Below, piece after piece: positions 20,899 through 33,300 of a DNA stretch of 38,705 nt. The stretch is from Kipferlia bialata. Lineage: Eukaryota > Fornicata. The position numbers and the translations under genes were made by a program. The stretch covers positions 1 through 38,705 of the forward strand of contig BDIP01000040.1 of assembly GCA_003568945.1 (NCBI GenBank), in the 5' to 3' direction. A model generated the notes under the pieces. That model was not told where the DNA came from. It saw only the letters and a program-made list of their open reading frames with translations, and did not search any database. How positions within the stretch are numbered: position 1 is the first letter of the stretch; the number at the start of each line of letters is the position of its first letter.

Positions 20899-21649
20899 AC
20901 TCTCTGGGAAAGCGAGGGGAGACTTGAACCTAGGGTTGGTTTCGAAGGAGACACCTGAACAACTGACAACCAAGAATGCGTGTATGACAGTCATCCTATA
21001 TTCAAGGGCTACTACTTATATGTGGATGGACAGAAGTGTGTGGAATGATTGATGTATCGTAGATGGAGAGGAGGGAGGGGGGGGGGGGATATCTACTCTG
21101 ATCATCTCCTAGAATGATGATGTGATATGCATACAGGACTGGAAAGTGAGGGAGTGTGTGGGGGGGGGGGGAGAAGGCACCCTATGGGCCAGGAGAGGGG
21201 AGCAGCTAACCCAAAGTGGTATAAGAGAGACATGATATGTCGTATGAAGGCAGTAAGGGTGTGAAGATGAACTACTAACTTGTGTTTGAACACATCACTA
21301 GAATATGGATTGAGGTTATAGACATGGGGTGTTGGGGGGGGGGATTCTCTCACTTGCCTTGCGCAATACAGATGATTCTGAGGTGTAGTGAAAGACGAAC
21401 TAGAAACACTATCTCTGAAATAGGCCACAGTAGAGAAGGAGAGAGGATTGAGGCTGTTGGAGGAAAGAACGACAGCTGGATATACCTATCATACATGGAT
21501 TTTCTAGCTCGGTTATACGTTACCTGATACAAAGCCGCAGAATAATGGACTGTGTAGGGATCGAGGGCTGTGAAAAACACTGTGTTATGAAAGATTCTTT
21601 CCACCATAGGAGGACCATTGGCAACCAAAAACTGAAAGGGTGCAGTACA

Positions 21650-21718
21650 TTCCCTATCCCTACTCCCTATCCTATCCCTATCAATACTCCCTATCCCTAT
21701 CCCTATCCCTATCCCTAC
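21650..21718. repeat. interstitial telomere-like (CCCTAT)n tract
   Basis: About ten CCCTA(T/C) units with a few interruptions (TCCTAT, CAATACT). Giardia telomeres are TAGGG/CCCTA, so the unit is telomere-like. Its place between genes argues against a true chromosome end here. Confidence 0.7.
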
Positions 21719-21719
21719 A

Positions 21720-21905
21720 ATGTTCCCTGCCCTATATTATAGCAAGGTTATATTATTGCGTGCATATGAACCGTTCTCCACCGGGCCCCACATGTGGCAG
21801 TACAAGTCATGCGAGCATCCCATACCCGACTACCTGGAAAGGGCTAGGATGAAATTGCAGCAACACTCGATGTGTACGGAAATATCGCCGTGTTACTATA
21901 AATAG
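21720..21905 (+). other. 61-codon open frame, doubtful
   Basis: ATG to stop, non-repetitive, with several Cys and Tyr (e.g. HMWQYKSCEHPIPDYLERAR). I recognise no family. It starts right after the telomere-like tract and could be chance or a gene fragment. Confidence 0.2.
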
Positions 21906-22278
21906 AACATTAATCTAATGACGTCTTTGTGGCCCTATGTGTGTACTAGAGCATACAGCACGAGGTCGACGATGGTTGCAGTAGCCAACAACTATGGGGT
22001 GCGTGCGTCAGAATAGGTTTTAGGTGGCAGGTTGTATGGAGAACGGTTTCACTTCTAGCTCCTCTATTGTCATAGAATAGGGCCTGACCCGGAGGGTTAT
22101 CAACATAGTTGTTTTACTCATTATAAGCATGCTACTAAGGTGGTTTTCATGCCCGTAGACTCAGTATTGACATAGTGTTTGCGGGTTTGCGTTTGGAGAG
22201 CATCGCTCTACTCTGCCATGTCAATGTATCAGTGTCAATACATCCACAACCTCCACGTATATGCATGTATGTATATAC

Positions 22279-23409
22279 CTATATACATGCAGTGTATGTG
22301 TCTCCATCCAGTATCCCTGGCAGGACATCCACCACCAGTGCCTCCCTCTTCCCTACCACAATGGCTGTGGTGGGGTTGAGCATAACAGCAGCACAGGAAA
22401 GATATTCTTCTGATTGTCCAAGAGGCAATGACTCCCCGATAGTATACTCATTGGATACTATGTCGTATATACATGCGTCACACATGATCCTGTCACCTCT
22501 GGGAGGACTTCGATGTCTCGTAGAACCCCGTCCGAGCAGAATACGCTGGTAGTTGCTTCCAAGGGCAGTAATTAGCCTCCATGGCTTTGTCTCCCCCCAG
22601 GTGCAACAAACCATTTCTGCAGCGGCAGCGTAAAGGGTATTGTGGTGTAGAGACACACTGAGACTATTGTCTGTCTTGGAGCAGACCACACCGTGACTGT
22701 TGTATGGTACACATGCATAATCAAAGGCTAGGGAACGTGGAAGATCGTTTAGCTGAGACCAGAGGTTGGTCTGGATATCTAGTAGCCATGCGTCTCTCAG
22801 ATGTGTCTCTATAACACAACCTCCCGTCAGAATGACTAGGTTGTCTGTAAGTGCAAACATGACACCAAACACACGAACTGGAGGAGATATTCCAGTTTCT
22901 GGCAGTTGATCCCACGACTGATCCTCAAGGCTGTATATATATACACGTGAGTAAGGAATGCTTGTTGTCCTCTCTGTAGAAGGACCTGGTCTCCATGCAC
23001 AGTAAGCAACGACATGATTACCAAGCCTTGCTAGGAGTGGATAAGTAATGGCAGCCAGGGAGTCTGGTACCTGCATCTGCGTTTCTGTCACAACGTGGTT
23101 GTCACTGAGCACCAGAAGTCTCCACTGCTGGCCGTGACCAGTCACACGATACGTCAACAAAGCGTTGTTATACTCTAGAGGGACCAGTTGTATATGGGAT
23201 CTCTTGTCAGTAGACTCAGTCAGGACCCTTGTGTAGTGGTCATACCAGGCCTTTAGTCCCATGGTTGTAATACTCACAGGGTAAGGAAAGGGTCTTAGTA
23301 CCTTGCTACCCTGAGTCCTACCACACTGGAGGACCTCTAGTATAGGATAGTATACTATCATATTCATTGTAGACTGCATTACAGTGACACTTTGGGTTCC
23401 ATCCCACAC
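22279..23409 (-). CDS. Kelch-type beta-propeller protein, intronless (376 aa)
   Basis: A single open frame from ATG to TAG. Kelch-like blades include MFALTDNLVILTGGC ... DAWLLDIQTNLWSQL, which shows the classic GG followed by a Trp-ended strand, and RLGNHVVAYCAW ... VYIYSLEDQSWDQLP. The last block (AAVMLNPTTAIVVGKREALVV) is shared with the gene at 19808-20857, so the two are a tandem duplicate pair on the same strand. No signal peptide or membrane helix is seen. The propeller probably binds a protein partner; nothing shows enzymatic residues. A palindrome cluster sits directly before the ATG (23412-23436). Confidence 0.85.
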   Translation of the reverse strand: MWDGTQSVTVMQSTMNMIVYYPILEVLQCGRTQGSKVLRPFPYPVSITTMGLKAWYDHYTRVLTESTDKRSHIQLVPLEYNNALLTYRVTGHGQQWRLLVLSDNHVVTETQMQVPDSLAAITYPLLARLGNHVVAYCAWRPGPSTERTTSIPYSRVYIYSLEDQSWDQLPETGISPPVRVFGVMFALTDNLVILTGGCVIETHLRDAWLLDIQTNLWSQLNDLPRSLAFDYACVPYNSHGVVCSKTDNSLSVSLHHNTLYAAAAEMVCCTWGETKPWRLITALGSNYQRILLGRGSTRHRSPPRGDRIMCDACIYDIVSNEYTIGESLPLGQSEEYLSCAAVMLNPTTAIVVGKREALVVDVLPGILDGDTYTACI

Positions 23410-23656
23410 ATACTGTAGAGTCTACAGTGATCACTGGCGAGCACAGTACCATGTACTATACACTACCTTCATTACTGTCAATAGTCGAATCTATTATTGC
23501 CTTCCTAGAGAGAATGTGACTTTCCGAACACAACTAGGACAGCGTAGAATGGTGCTGCTGAGGAACCAACTAGGAGTATCAAACACGTGGGGGACACTTG
23601 ACGGTACAACCCAGACAGAGATACGAGGTGGAAGACAAAGGTGAAGGACTCTCCCC
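23410..23656. other. intergenic region between Kelch and sacsin-like genes
   Basis: 247 nt holding the promoter of the Kelch gene and the 3' end of the sacsin-like transcript. Apart from the palindromes at 23412-23436 nothing is recognised. Confidence 0.4.
23412..23436. promoter_or_regulatory. two overlapping perfect palindromes at the Kelch gene start
   Basis: ACTGTAGA-G-TCTACAGT (23412-23428) overlaps CAGTGATCACTG (23425-23436), both perfect, beginning 2 nt upstream of the ATG at 23407-23409. The other Kelch gene has a similar arm-1 nt-arm repeat upstream. Confidence 0.5.
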
Positions 23657-24310
23657 TTACATACCCTTGGCTGCCTTCTGCACCAGAGACACGCACTCCT
23701 CAAACACCTTGGAGGAGGCGCGGATGAGCCTCTTGGCGTCGTCCTCACTATAGAACCTGTAGGTCAGCCTCAGAGTAGTCAAGGGGTATAGCTACAATAT
23801 GTATGCTGCATGTTGTTCTCTCAATCTCTACCTATACATATATATATACATATACATGTATAGACTATACCTCTCCGTTAGGTCACTCCCGTCTCCGTGT
23901 GTGTTGGGGTAGCGGGTGCGCACATAGTGACGATCAGGGATCCTACAGAGTTAGCCAGAGTGAATTTACACGATATAGTTACCCTCATATCCATTATTGT
24001 ACCTTGCCACTAGGGGTGCTACTGTGGGCAGGCCACTAGCAAGCTCTGAGAGGGGGTGTGAGTGGAGGTTGGCATCTGTGATACCGACTGTGGCGTAGAG
24101 GGCCGCCTTGATAGACATCTCTGCCACCTGGTGGTTAAAGGGGGTAGAGGGAGAGAGGAAGGAGAGAGACAGGGAGAGATTCCATACCTGGTAGGCAAGG
24201 AAGCTCTGCATACTGTTGGACCCCCCATGCTGTGCTAGGATAGACAGGTCCCTTCTGACACTCATGGCCTGGTTGACCCAGGTCTTGGCCCTGAGGGGAC
24301 ACACAGTGAC
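23657..24310 (-). other. C-terminal HEPN domain
   Basis: Exons 24188-24310, 24003-24127, 23871-23942 and 23657-23756. Features: AKTWVNQAMSVRRDL, an aromatic/Gln helix SFLAYQVAEMSIKAAL, the H-x-L turn (HSHPLSELA), RTRYPNTHGD, and a last helix ending the protein. This is the sacsin HEPN layout; in sacsin it dimerises and binds nucleotides. Confidence 0.75.
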
Positions 24311-27300
24311 CTGGGGGTAGGCTTAGATCGTGTAGGAAAGAGAGAGAGAGAGAACAGGGCTATAAGTATACATATATAAATACTACACTTACATTGCGAG
24401 GGGTGGCAGATGTCCTACAGTGTGAGAGGAAGGACCTCATGTAGAGCTGCAGGGCAGCCTCTCCCCCTGCCTTTGCTGCCTTGAAGAGAGGGTCGGCACA
24501 GAAGGCAGACTGGGAAAGAGAGACGGAGGTCTCACTCAGAATGATCTTGGAGGTCAGCCCCGCAAACACACTCTCTGGAGGTAAGTGCTTAAGAATAGAG
24601 ATTAAATAGATACTAGCCTATAGTTATCCATGGAGCAATAAACAACCCATTCAAATATAGTATATCACCACACCTGCCATGGCCCTTGGGAGATCTCTCC
24701 TCATGTCAGGTTGCCACGCCCTGCGGTCAGACCCACACACACATACACAGTCTCAAATGAAGAAAGTGTAATAGTACGGGAATGGTAGAGTGCGAGAGGC
24801 AAAGAGAGAGACTATTTCACACCTCAGCAAACGTCTGAGGGCAGCCCGTCTGTCCTGTACGTGGAGCCTACGGATCTGGAAGTGAGAATTGAAATCGTGT
24901 GCAACTACAAACACTACTACTAAGTACCTGAGCCAGCTGCAGAGTGGACTCCTCCTTGAGGTCCTGCTCTGACCCTGTGTACAGTGCAGGTGTGACAGAG
25001 GCAGGGCCCTCTCCACTCTCAGCCTCAGCCTCTGCCGTTGATGCAAACTTCCACATCTGGGCAAAGTGCACCGTCTCCTCCTTGCTGTACTCTGCCCTGT
25101 CTCTCCACTCGCTAGCTGCTGCCTCGTCTACACCACCCACATCCAGTATCCAGGTGGGGACACCGGATGGGTCAGCGTCGACAACCTCTACAACTTGGCC
25201 GTACCGGAGGCTGTTCTCGTCTGGCCCATAGGCCACCCTCTCCCCTAGGTGGTACTCCTGGTCTAGGGAGCACAGTACATTGGCAGCATCGGACTCTGTC
25301 AGAGGGCCCTGAGTGCGCTGTGACTCAGAGAGTGTGGGACCATCGGCCTCCTCCAGGTCAATGTCGAAGCTGAAGAGGATGCGCCTGGAGATCAGAATAG
25401 CGAAGATTAGACATTGTACATGAGTACCACACTACAACATATACCTAGGGTCGGCTCTGTGTGTCAGCAACTCCAACACGATGGCTCTATCTCTAGCACT
25501 CTGCAGTCCAATCTGGCACCGGATGAAGTCGGCGACGGCGTGATCGAGTAGATCTGGGACAGTCTCTGAGGCTGTGCACACAAACACTCTCCCGACCTCT
25601 GGGCATGCCACCACATAGGGCATAGTGGCATCAGCAGCCTGGCCCTCCTGGACCTGGGGTGGGGGGACATGTATAATGATACATATTAATAATTGCATAC
25701 ATCCAGTCCCATAGTAAATCTCTATATATGTATGCATAAGTATAAACATAGATTCCCATACCTCCACGCTCTGCACTGCACCAGATGGGTCAGTCAGAGT
25801 GACACGCCTGGGGTGAGAGAGAGGGATGGTGTATACACAACAATAGCGGAATGTTCCAATAAGGATGGGATACACTACACCCACCTTGGGAGGTAGTTGC
25901 AGGGCACGTGCTCCCACTGCATCGAGGCCAATGTCTTAACCTGCGACAGATATGGCTCGACATCCTCTGGGGATATGACTGAGGATGTACTGACGCATCT
26001 GTACATCAGGGCAGCTAGTGCCTCTCTGATAGAAGAGTGCTCTAGACAGGCCGCAACCTTGGCCACTGCTGCTGTCACCTCTCCCACTTCACCATCCTCT
26101 AGACCACTGCATGCCTGGCCTGTCAGCTTGACAATGGCCTCAAAGTCAACCTGGAGGGTAAGAATAGTGTAGAGAGATATCTAAGGGCAGAGTGGCCTCA
26201 CGGTCTCCCAAGGATATAGGAGACAGATAGAAAGCAATGTGCACCAACCTTTGAGGCCAGCACTGCATCCAGGGGCACTGCATATGGCGCTATGTTGGCG
26301 TGGACCTGACTGAACCCCCTACTTAGTAGGAACCTCTCCCCTGTAGCAGTGGGTACTCCAGCCTTGGCCTGCAGCTCCACCGCAACTGCATGCACATCAC
26401 ACACCATGTGCAGGGGTACTAGGGTACCAGCAGCATCGCATCCGTAGAGACCCTTGACAGTATGGAGGGGTGGGGCACCGTCTACAGCTGAGTGCAGGGC
26501 CTGTGCCTGTGACAGCATGTCTAGACACACACTGGGTATGTCAGTGCCATCTCCAGTCTCATCTTCAGAGAGTGCCGCAAACACCTTCACCAGGCGCTTG
26601 AGTGTCAGGACCTTGTCCATCTTCAAGGCAGTGGAGAGCAGAGGGTATCTAACCAGGAAGTCAGGGGGTGTGGCAGCTAGGATATCCCGCACTCTCAGCT
26701 CGGTCTGTCCAGCTATGGCCTTGAACAGAGAGGTGGGGCGCATGAAAGTCCCGTCCACATTGATCAGGGGTCTCTTACGTAGTGCAGAGAGGGACTGGGT
26801 GGGTACGGTGGAGCTAGATAGCACCACAACATCTCCAGAGGTTGTCTTGAGGTGCTTCTCCAGAGCAGCATATGCGTCATCGACCTCACCCCCCACAGCA
26901 ATAGCAGCAGAGAGGTGCTGCACTATGGCGGACACAGAGGGGGGAGTCTCCACACCTAGGTGCTGCAGTACGTCCTTAGTCCCGTCTAGCTCACCAGGTA
27001 GGATGTATCTAGCAGTATACACTGACGCCACATGCTCAGACTGCACACATTGTGCAAAGGGCACCAGGGAGTGACCAGGGGGTAGGGGTATAGCATGTGT
27101 GCAGGGGTTCTCGGATGGGCGCACCAGCCTCAGTCCAGCCACTGCCTCTGCCAGTTGGGGACTCCCTGCCACCACACTCTGTGCAAACCGCTTAGCCAGC
27201 ACATCTCTCTCGGGGGTCATATTAGTAGAGAATGCAGAGCTGATCCTGTTGGCGCAGAGGACACGGAAGGGGAGGGAGGCAGGGTTGGCGGGGTTGTCAT

Positions 27301-30300
27301 TGAACACATGCTCGTCGGTATAGGCACCCAGGGTGGTTAGGAGCCCACTCTGCATGGCTGCTGCGTAGATAGGCGTGTTGTTGGGGAGGAAGTACCCAGT
27401 GCCGCTGAGGGGGTTGTCTCCACCGACAAAGAACAGCTCCTTTATGGCCGGGTAGGGTAGGAGCAGCTGCCCTGGGGTGGCGTACCCACTTGGGTAGGCA
27501 GGGACAAAGGGGAGGGCAGCCAGTTGTCCGAGTATGTCAGGCTGACCCAGTAGGCATGCTGCCTGTGTACATACTAGCCCCATGAATGCATCTCTGTCAG
27601 ACTGGGACAGAGTCTCCCATACACCTAGCACAATGCTAATGACAGCATGTGGAAGAAGGGGGCCTGCTCTCTCATCGTAGGAGATAGCCTCGCCCAGCTG
27701 ACTCCACTTCATCAGGGGTACAGTGAGGGAGGAGAGAGGGAAGCAGGGGTGCTGCGACATCTCTCGAGAGAGCATGGCTCTACCATGGCATGCCCAGTCC
27801 TCTGACCCGGCAGTGGGGAAGATGGGGAGGAGCTTGAGGGCACCAAGAGCGGCTGTCGCCTCCCGTCTCTTAGCCATCCTCACTAGATCACCCGCGGTAT
27901 CAGGACTATCACTACCAAGGTCGGTAGGTAGACTGGTCCCCATGAGCTGTAGCAGGGCCAGTCTATCCCCGGCTGCTAGCTTCCTACAGGCAGTCACCAC
28001 AGGGGACTGTCCGTCCCTTACTGATATTGCCACCACCTCTCCAAACCCAACTGCATCAAAGGGGTAGCAGACACCACCCAGTGCCTGCCAGGCCGAGGGG
28101 GTGACGGCAGGGTGGTGCTTCAGAACGGGTAAGCGTAGCCTGCTGAGTAGGGTATGGAGCTGAGCGTTCTTGGACTCCACAACCAGTACTGGGGCACGGC
28201 CATCCTTTCTCAAGGGGAGTAGGCCGAATGATGTAGGTACTACAGGGAGACCCATCAGAGCACTGACAGAACCAGGGGGTGCCTCTCCCACGTATGTCCA
28301 GAGGGCATTGAGCTGGGCAGGGGAGAGGTCTCTCTCCCCCACGCAGGCCTTAACAAACTCAGCTAGGAGAGCGACAGACATGGCCTGGGTGTGGTGCCTG
28401 ACCACAGGGTGCTTGGGTAGGGGAGCAAAGGGGCTGAGGATATGCCTACCCCCACTGCCAAGGACAGGCCTCAGCAGCTGGTGGTCTGCACTGGACATAG
28501 ATACAGCTGCCTGCTGGGGTGCAGGCCATGCAGTGTATGCACCGCCCATGATAGGGAGGAGGGGCAAACCGGTCAGGTCGTCACAGCCATTGGCCACATA
28601 CTCAAGGACATCACAGAGACTCTTCTCGCTGGAGAGAGAGGAGAGTGGCCCACTGCCGTACTCATGGTGGGTAGAGGTGCGGAATGAGGCATGGCCCTTG
28701 AGGAAGGCAGCGGCCACCTTGGGAGAGAACACACTGAGTGGGTCTAGAGAGGAATTCATCGCCCGTAGCTTCTGGTACTCGCTGGGTAGGAACCCACAGT
28801 TACCCCTAACAATGGGAAGCCCTGCTGCAGCAAGGACCTGGGCCACTGATATCTCTCTAGGGGAGGGAGACCCCATGAACACTGCGTCTGCAGGGGATAC
28901 ACGCTCTGTGACATCACGGACCTTGCGCATCAGGGGAAGCACACGCTCCTGGAGTGAGAGAGTGGAACATGGGGGGAAGGCATATAGATACATGGGTGGA
29001 AGGCGAAGAGACATGCACACCTTGTGGATGGCTGAGAGCACCAATGATGCAACCTCTCTGAAGGGAGAGCCCTCTCCGGTCTGTGAGATCCTGGATGGTT
29101 AGGCCTTGTATACATTATACAGAAATATACACATAGATACAGTCATAGAATTGGGGTTGCATATATGAGTTGGACAGTGTCAGTACCTAGGAATGATTGA
29201 TGTCTCCCTGGAGGAGTGGATCAGGTCACAATATGCCTGGACCAACAGCTTCATCAGGGCATCGTTGTGCTGGGAGGAATCGGCTAGTGACTGGGGATGA
29301 GAATGTTGGACATATATTCACAAAGAGGAACATGTATACTATATACACCCCACCTTTCTGTTTGATGTCAGGACAAACGTGCCACTGATGTATATGGGTA
29401 GGCCGGTCTTGATGGTGCCTGAGACGTGAGCAGGTTAGAGTGACACACATTCATTATCCAAAGTACCTCAATGGGCATCTCAAATAACTATATACATTCT
29501 CAGCACAGAGAGAAACTGCTATATGTATATAGTACCTGTTGGAAGTGTCACAAAGAGTGCGGGTGTCTCCCCCCCCTTCGCCTTGGCCTTGGCTGCCACT
29601 ACTATACTCTGGTTGGGAAGGAGACCCCTCGCAGACTGTAGCAGGTAGATGCTCTCAACAGGGCGCTTGTCACCCTTGATCGTCTTGGTCACACTGGGGT
29701 TACAGAAAGTGCAGACAAAGACAATACCAAAAGTACCCAATACCCCATCGTGCATGAAGAAGGCGAAGAAGGCGGATACGCAAATATATATTATTATATT
29801 ATTATTTGAAAAGACAAGATAATACTATTAGAGAGAGAGAGACAGAGAAAAGAGAAAAACCCTTACCGTATCATGCTGCCCTTGTGGTGTGTGCGTGTTA
29901 TGCTCAGGAGGGACGTCGCCTTGCCATTCCTGGCTACCTCGTGGAAGTGGACCTCCTGCATCCTGAAGTGAGGTAATAGCAGTAGTCGGTCAGTACAGGG
30001 GGAATAGGCCTAGTAACACTGGAAATGGCACCAAGATGTAGTTGTACCTCTCCAGGAACACTACGAGGTCCTCGGCACCTGCTCTTCCTAGGGCCTAGAG
30101 TTAGAAGAGAGAGAGAGGAACAAAGTTGAAGAGTACACCGAGAGACAGAGGTATGATACCTCCACCAGCCCCAGGATACCATCAGCGTCCAGTCTGTTCA
30201 GATTGTGGTGCCTGGGGGTGAGATTGAAGTATCGGTAATCACAGATGTATGTGTATGTGTTATGCCCATACCAGAGACGCTGAAAGAGTGAAATACATAC

Positions 30301-33300
30301 CTAACAGTACCGTCTCTTTCTAACAGCCTGGACTCTGTGGCCTGTTTCTCAGTGCGCAGGGGCATCCTGAGGTGAGGGTGAAAGAGATACAGCACATATG
30401 TAGGGGAGAGAGATAGCCAGTCTGGTACAGAGAGTGAGAGAAGGGGGGGGGGGGATATGAATAGCAGAGGAGAAGAGCCCCACCTGATTAGTGCTCCCTT
30501 GGCGTGATGCACCTTCTGCAGCATAGGGAAAGAAAAGGGGTGTAGCATGTCAGGGTACTTGGACAGCAGTTGTTCCATGTCTCTAAGGGGTTAGTCTTAT
30601 TGAATGTACAATAGGTAGTGACATAAGTACCTGAACTTCTTGTCTAGTGCACCGAAAAATCAAAATAGCAATACTATCTGCAGACTTGGTAGCACAATAC
30701 GCAAGCACCTGAACTTCCTCCCCGGGTTGGCCTGTGTGGCACCAGGGACATGCACTCTGAGGGGGTCTAGGACTAGGAGTGTGCCCCCAGACAGAATGGA
30801 AGGGACGTCAGTCAGTCCAAAGACGGAGGAGAAACCAAGGCCATAGGTACCAATCTGATGGGTCAGAAACACTATGTTGACCATCTGCCCCCACAATCTC
30901 CCTTACTTTGTGTGTATACATACAAATATATTCGATATCCACTGACCTTTGTGATGTCTCCTCTCTTACTTCCAACACCCAGTTTGGTGATGCCCTGCCA
31001 GTGTTGCTCCTGAAAATAAGGGTCTAGAGGGAGAGAGATGAATAGGATCAAAAGTGCCGAGAAACAATTACTAGGAAGCCTAGAAAGGGGAGAGAGAGTG
31101 TCTACAGTGTGGTGCAGTACCTGGAACAGAGCATTGTCATATGCCACCAGGGCAGGACCGTGGGTACCAGCATACTGGGGAGAGATGACACCCTTGTTGG
31201 GATGGTCACGCCTGGGGTGAGGAAGCTGAAGATACATAAGAAAGCAAATAGTCATAATCACATTGAGAGAGAGACCTACTTATGGGGTCAGAAAGAGGAA
31301 AGATGAAAGATGGAAATAGAGAGAGAGAGAGAGACCCACCTATCGATGATGAAGTCCATCCTACTTGCTCCTGCATCCCTAGCGTTCTGCAGCAACTCCT
31401 TAAAGATATCCTTCCTCACAGGATACTCTACAATCAGCTCCTTGATACGGTCAGCAATATCCTGATGATAAGTATCGGTACAAATAAATACTGGATGAAA
31501 AGGAGGTTAGCCCACTCTTAGCACAGTCTCACCTCATGTTGTCCACATGCCTCCCCTATATCGATGAGCTCTCCCAGAGAGTCCTGGAGACGTTCAGCCT
31601 GGTGTCACTACGCGATACAAGATGACCTAAGACCTACGCGACAATCATTCCATACAATCATTTCTATTCTTACCTTAGTAGGGAGGCCGAAACATGAGCA
31701 TGCAGCGTCTGTGAGAGTGGTGCACTGGGTGGGGGTCAGGAGCTCAGCCTTGTCACCCTGGACCAACCACCTGTGTGTCAGAAACTATACATTGTAAGAC
31801 ATCAATGTATATATATATATATATGTATATTTATAGCAGCAATAAGGAATATGTCAAGGTATCTCATATGATTCCTCCGTTACCTGAGCCTTGCCAGGTT
31901 GTTATTGTATGGCACAAGTCTAGGCCAGTGACCCTGGGGGTGAGTGCCTAAGGGAGAATAGGTAACACAGCCAGTATAGAGCAATCTCATATCAAACATG
32001 AAGAATTTGTACATACTAGTACACATATATATATATAGTGAAGTGAAATACTGATTGCCACTCACGTTGTCTGTGATGAATGACTGCAGATGCCTGGCAC
32101 TGTTGACGTCCTTGGTTCGGTCAATCAACCTGGAAGTGAGAGAGAGACACACTACACGAGCAATATGCATAGAAAATAGAGTCAGCCATAGAAGAAGCCA
32201 TTACCTTGCAATTTTGACAATACAGTCCAGTGTAAAGGGTAACAGTCCGTATCTCCGGGTCTCCTTCAATTGACCAGGGGTCAGGTGCCTGTCTGGGACC
32301 TGCATGATAAGAGTATCTCAAAAAGAGAAGAAGAAAAGAGTCTTATGAACATACACATTTATGAACAATACATATACAACCTGCAAAATGGTTCTGACTC
32401 TTGTATACATTCGTATATATCTATTGATTCATAATACCTGAAGCACCGCTCTGATTGCTGAGCACTCTGCACCCCTTGCAATCAGCTCCCTTACAGCGGC
32501 GTCTGAAAGGTCAGCAGAAGCACAATATACACGACAGGATATACATAGAAGATACACGAAAAAATATATGAGATATGAGTGCGAGGGTGTACCTTCGGGA
32601 TCATAGACCTGGTCTGGCCTATAGAGCTTCCCTTCCACTGAGACGAAGGCCAACGACTTGATCCTCTCTATGGAAACCTTGGGAACATGTTTCACCTGCT
32701 CCCAGCCTTGGGTCAATTATGAAGCAGTTACGAAGTGTGTAGGACCATATTTTATAACTCATTATATAACTATAACTATAAATATGGTAAGAATGACAAT
32801 TATATCCTTTGAATACCTGACTGTCTCTTTGCCTTCCTGGGTGCCTTTCTACCCTTGGGTACACCAGTCTCAGAGGGGGTGAGGTACAGCCAGATGCACT
32901 CAATCTACGGGGTCAGATATATTCCAAGATGTCTTGATGATAAAGAAAGAGATTGATAGAGTGCGGAAGACACAGAGGTCGAATATGAGGGAACAATCGA
33001 ATGGCTTATGTTGCGAAGAATGAGAGACATGGGGTTAGTACATACCTGCCACCTCTCGAGAGGATCTCCCCCTTGACTGATTGGCTTGGGAAGGTTCTTC
33101 ATTACTCTCTGCAATTAGATATTATAGCGAGAAGAGGGGGGAGGCACTTCATGGAGGAATCCAGGTAGAGGAATATGTTTTACACCCAACCTGCAAATAC
33201 TCTTCCGCGGTGAGTCTGCTGAAGTACCCACTCAAGGCAGGTACCAGCTCCAAGGGTATGCCGGTCTCGTCTATGCATATGGCAGCAGATGGGTGGATGT

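Larger units (their letters stand above)
20858..22278. other. intergenic region between the two Kelch genes
   Basis: 1.4 kb with no convincing gene. It holds the inverted repeat near the first Kelch gene (20884-20898), runs of about 10-12 G near 21068, 21160 and 21336, a telomere-like CCCTAT tract (21650-21718) and a 61-codon open frame at 21720-21905 (+) of unknown reality. The rest is non-repetitive. Confidence 0.5.

Noticed and set aside
20915-20960. tRNA T-arm-like sequence on the minus strand upstream of a Kelch gene
   Set aside because: The putative T stem has two mismatches and no cloverleaf can be folded.
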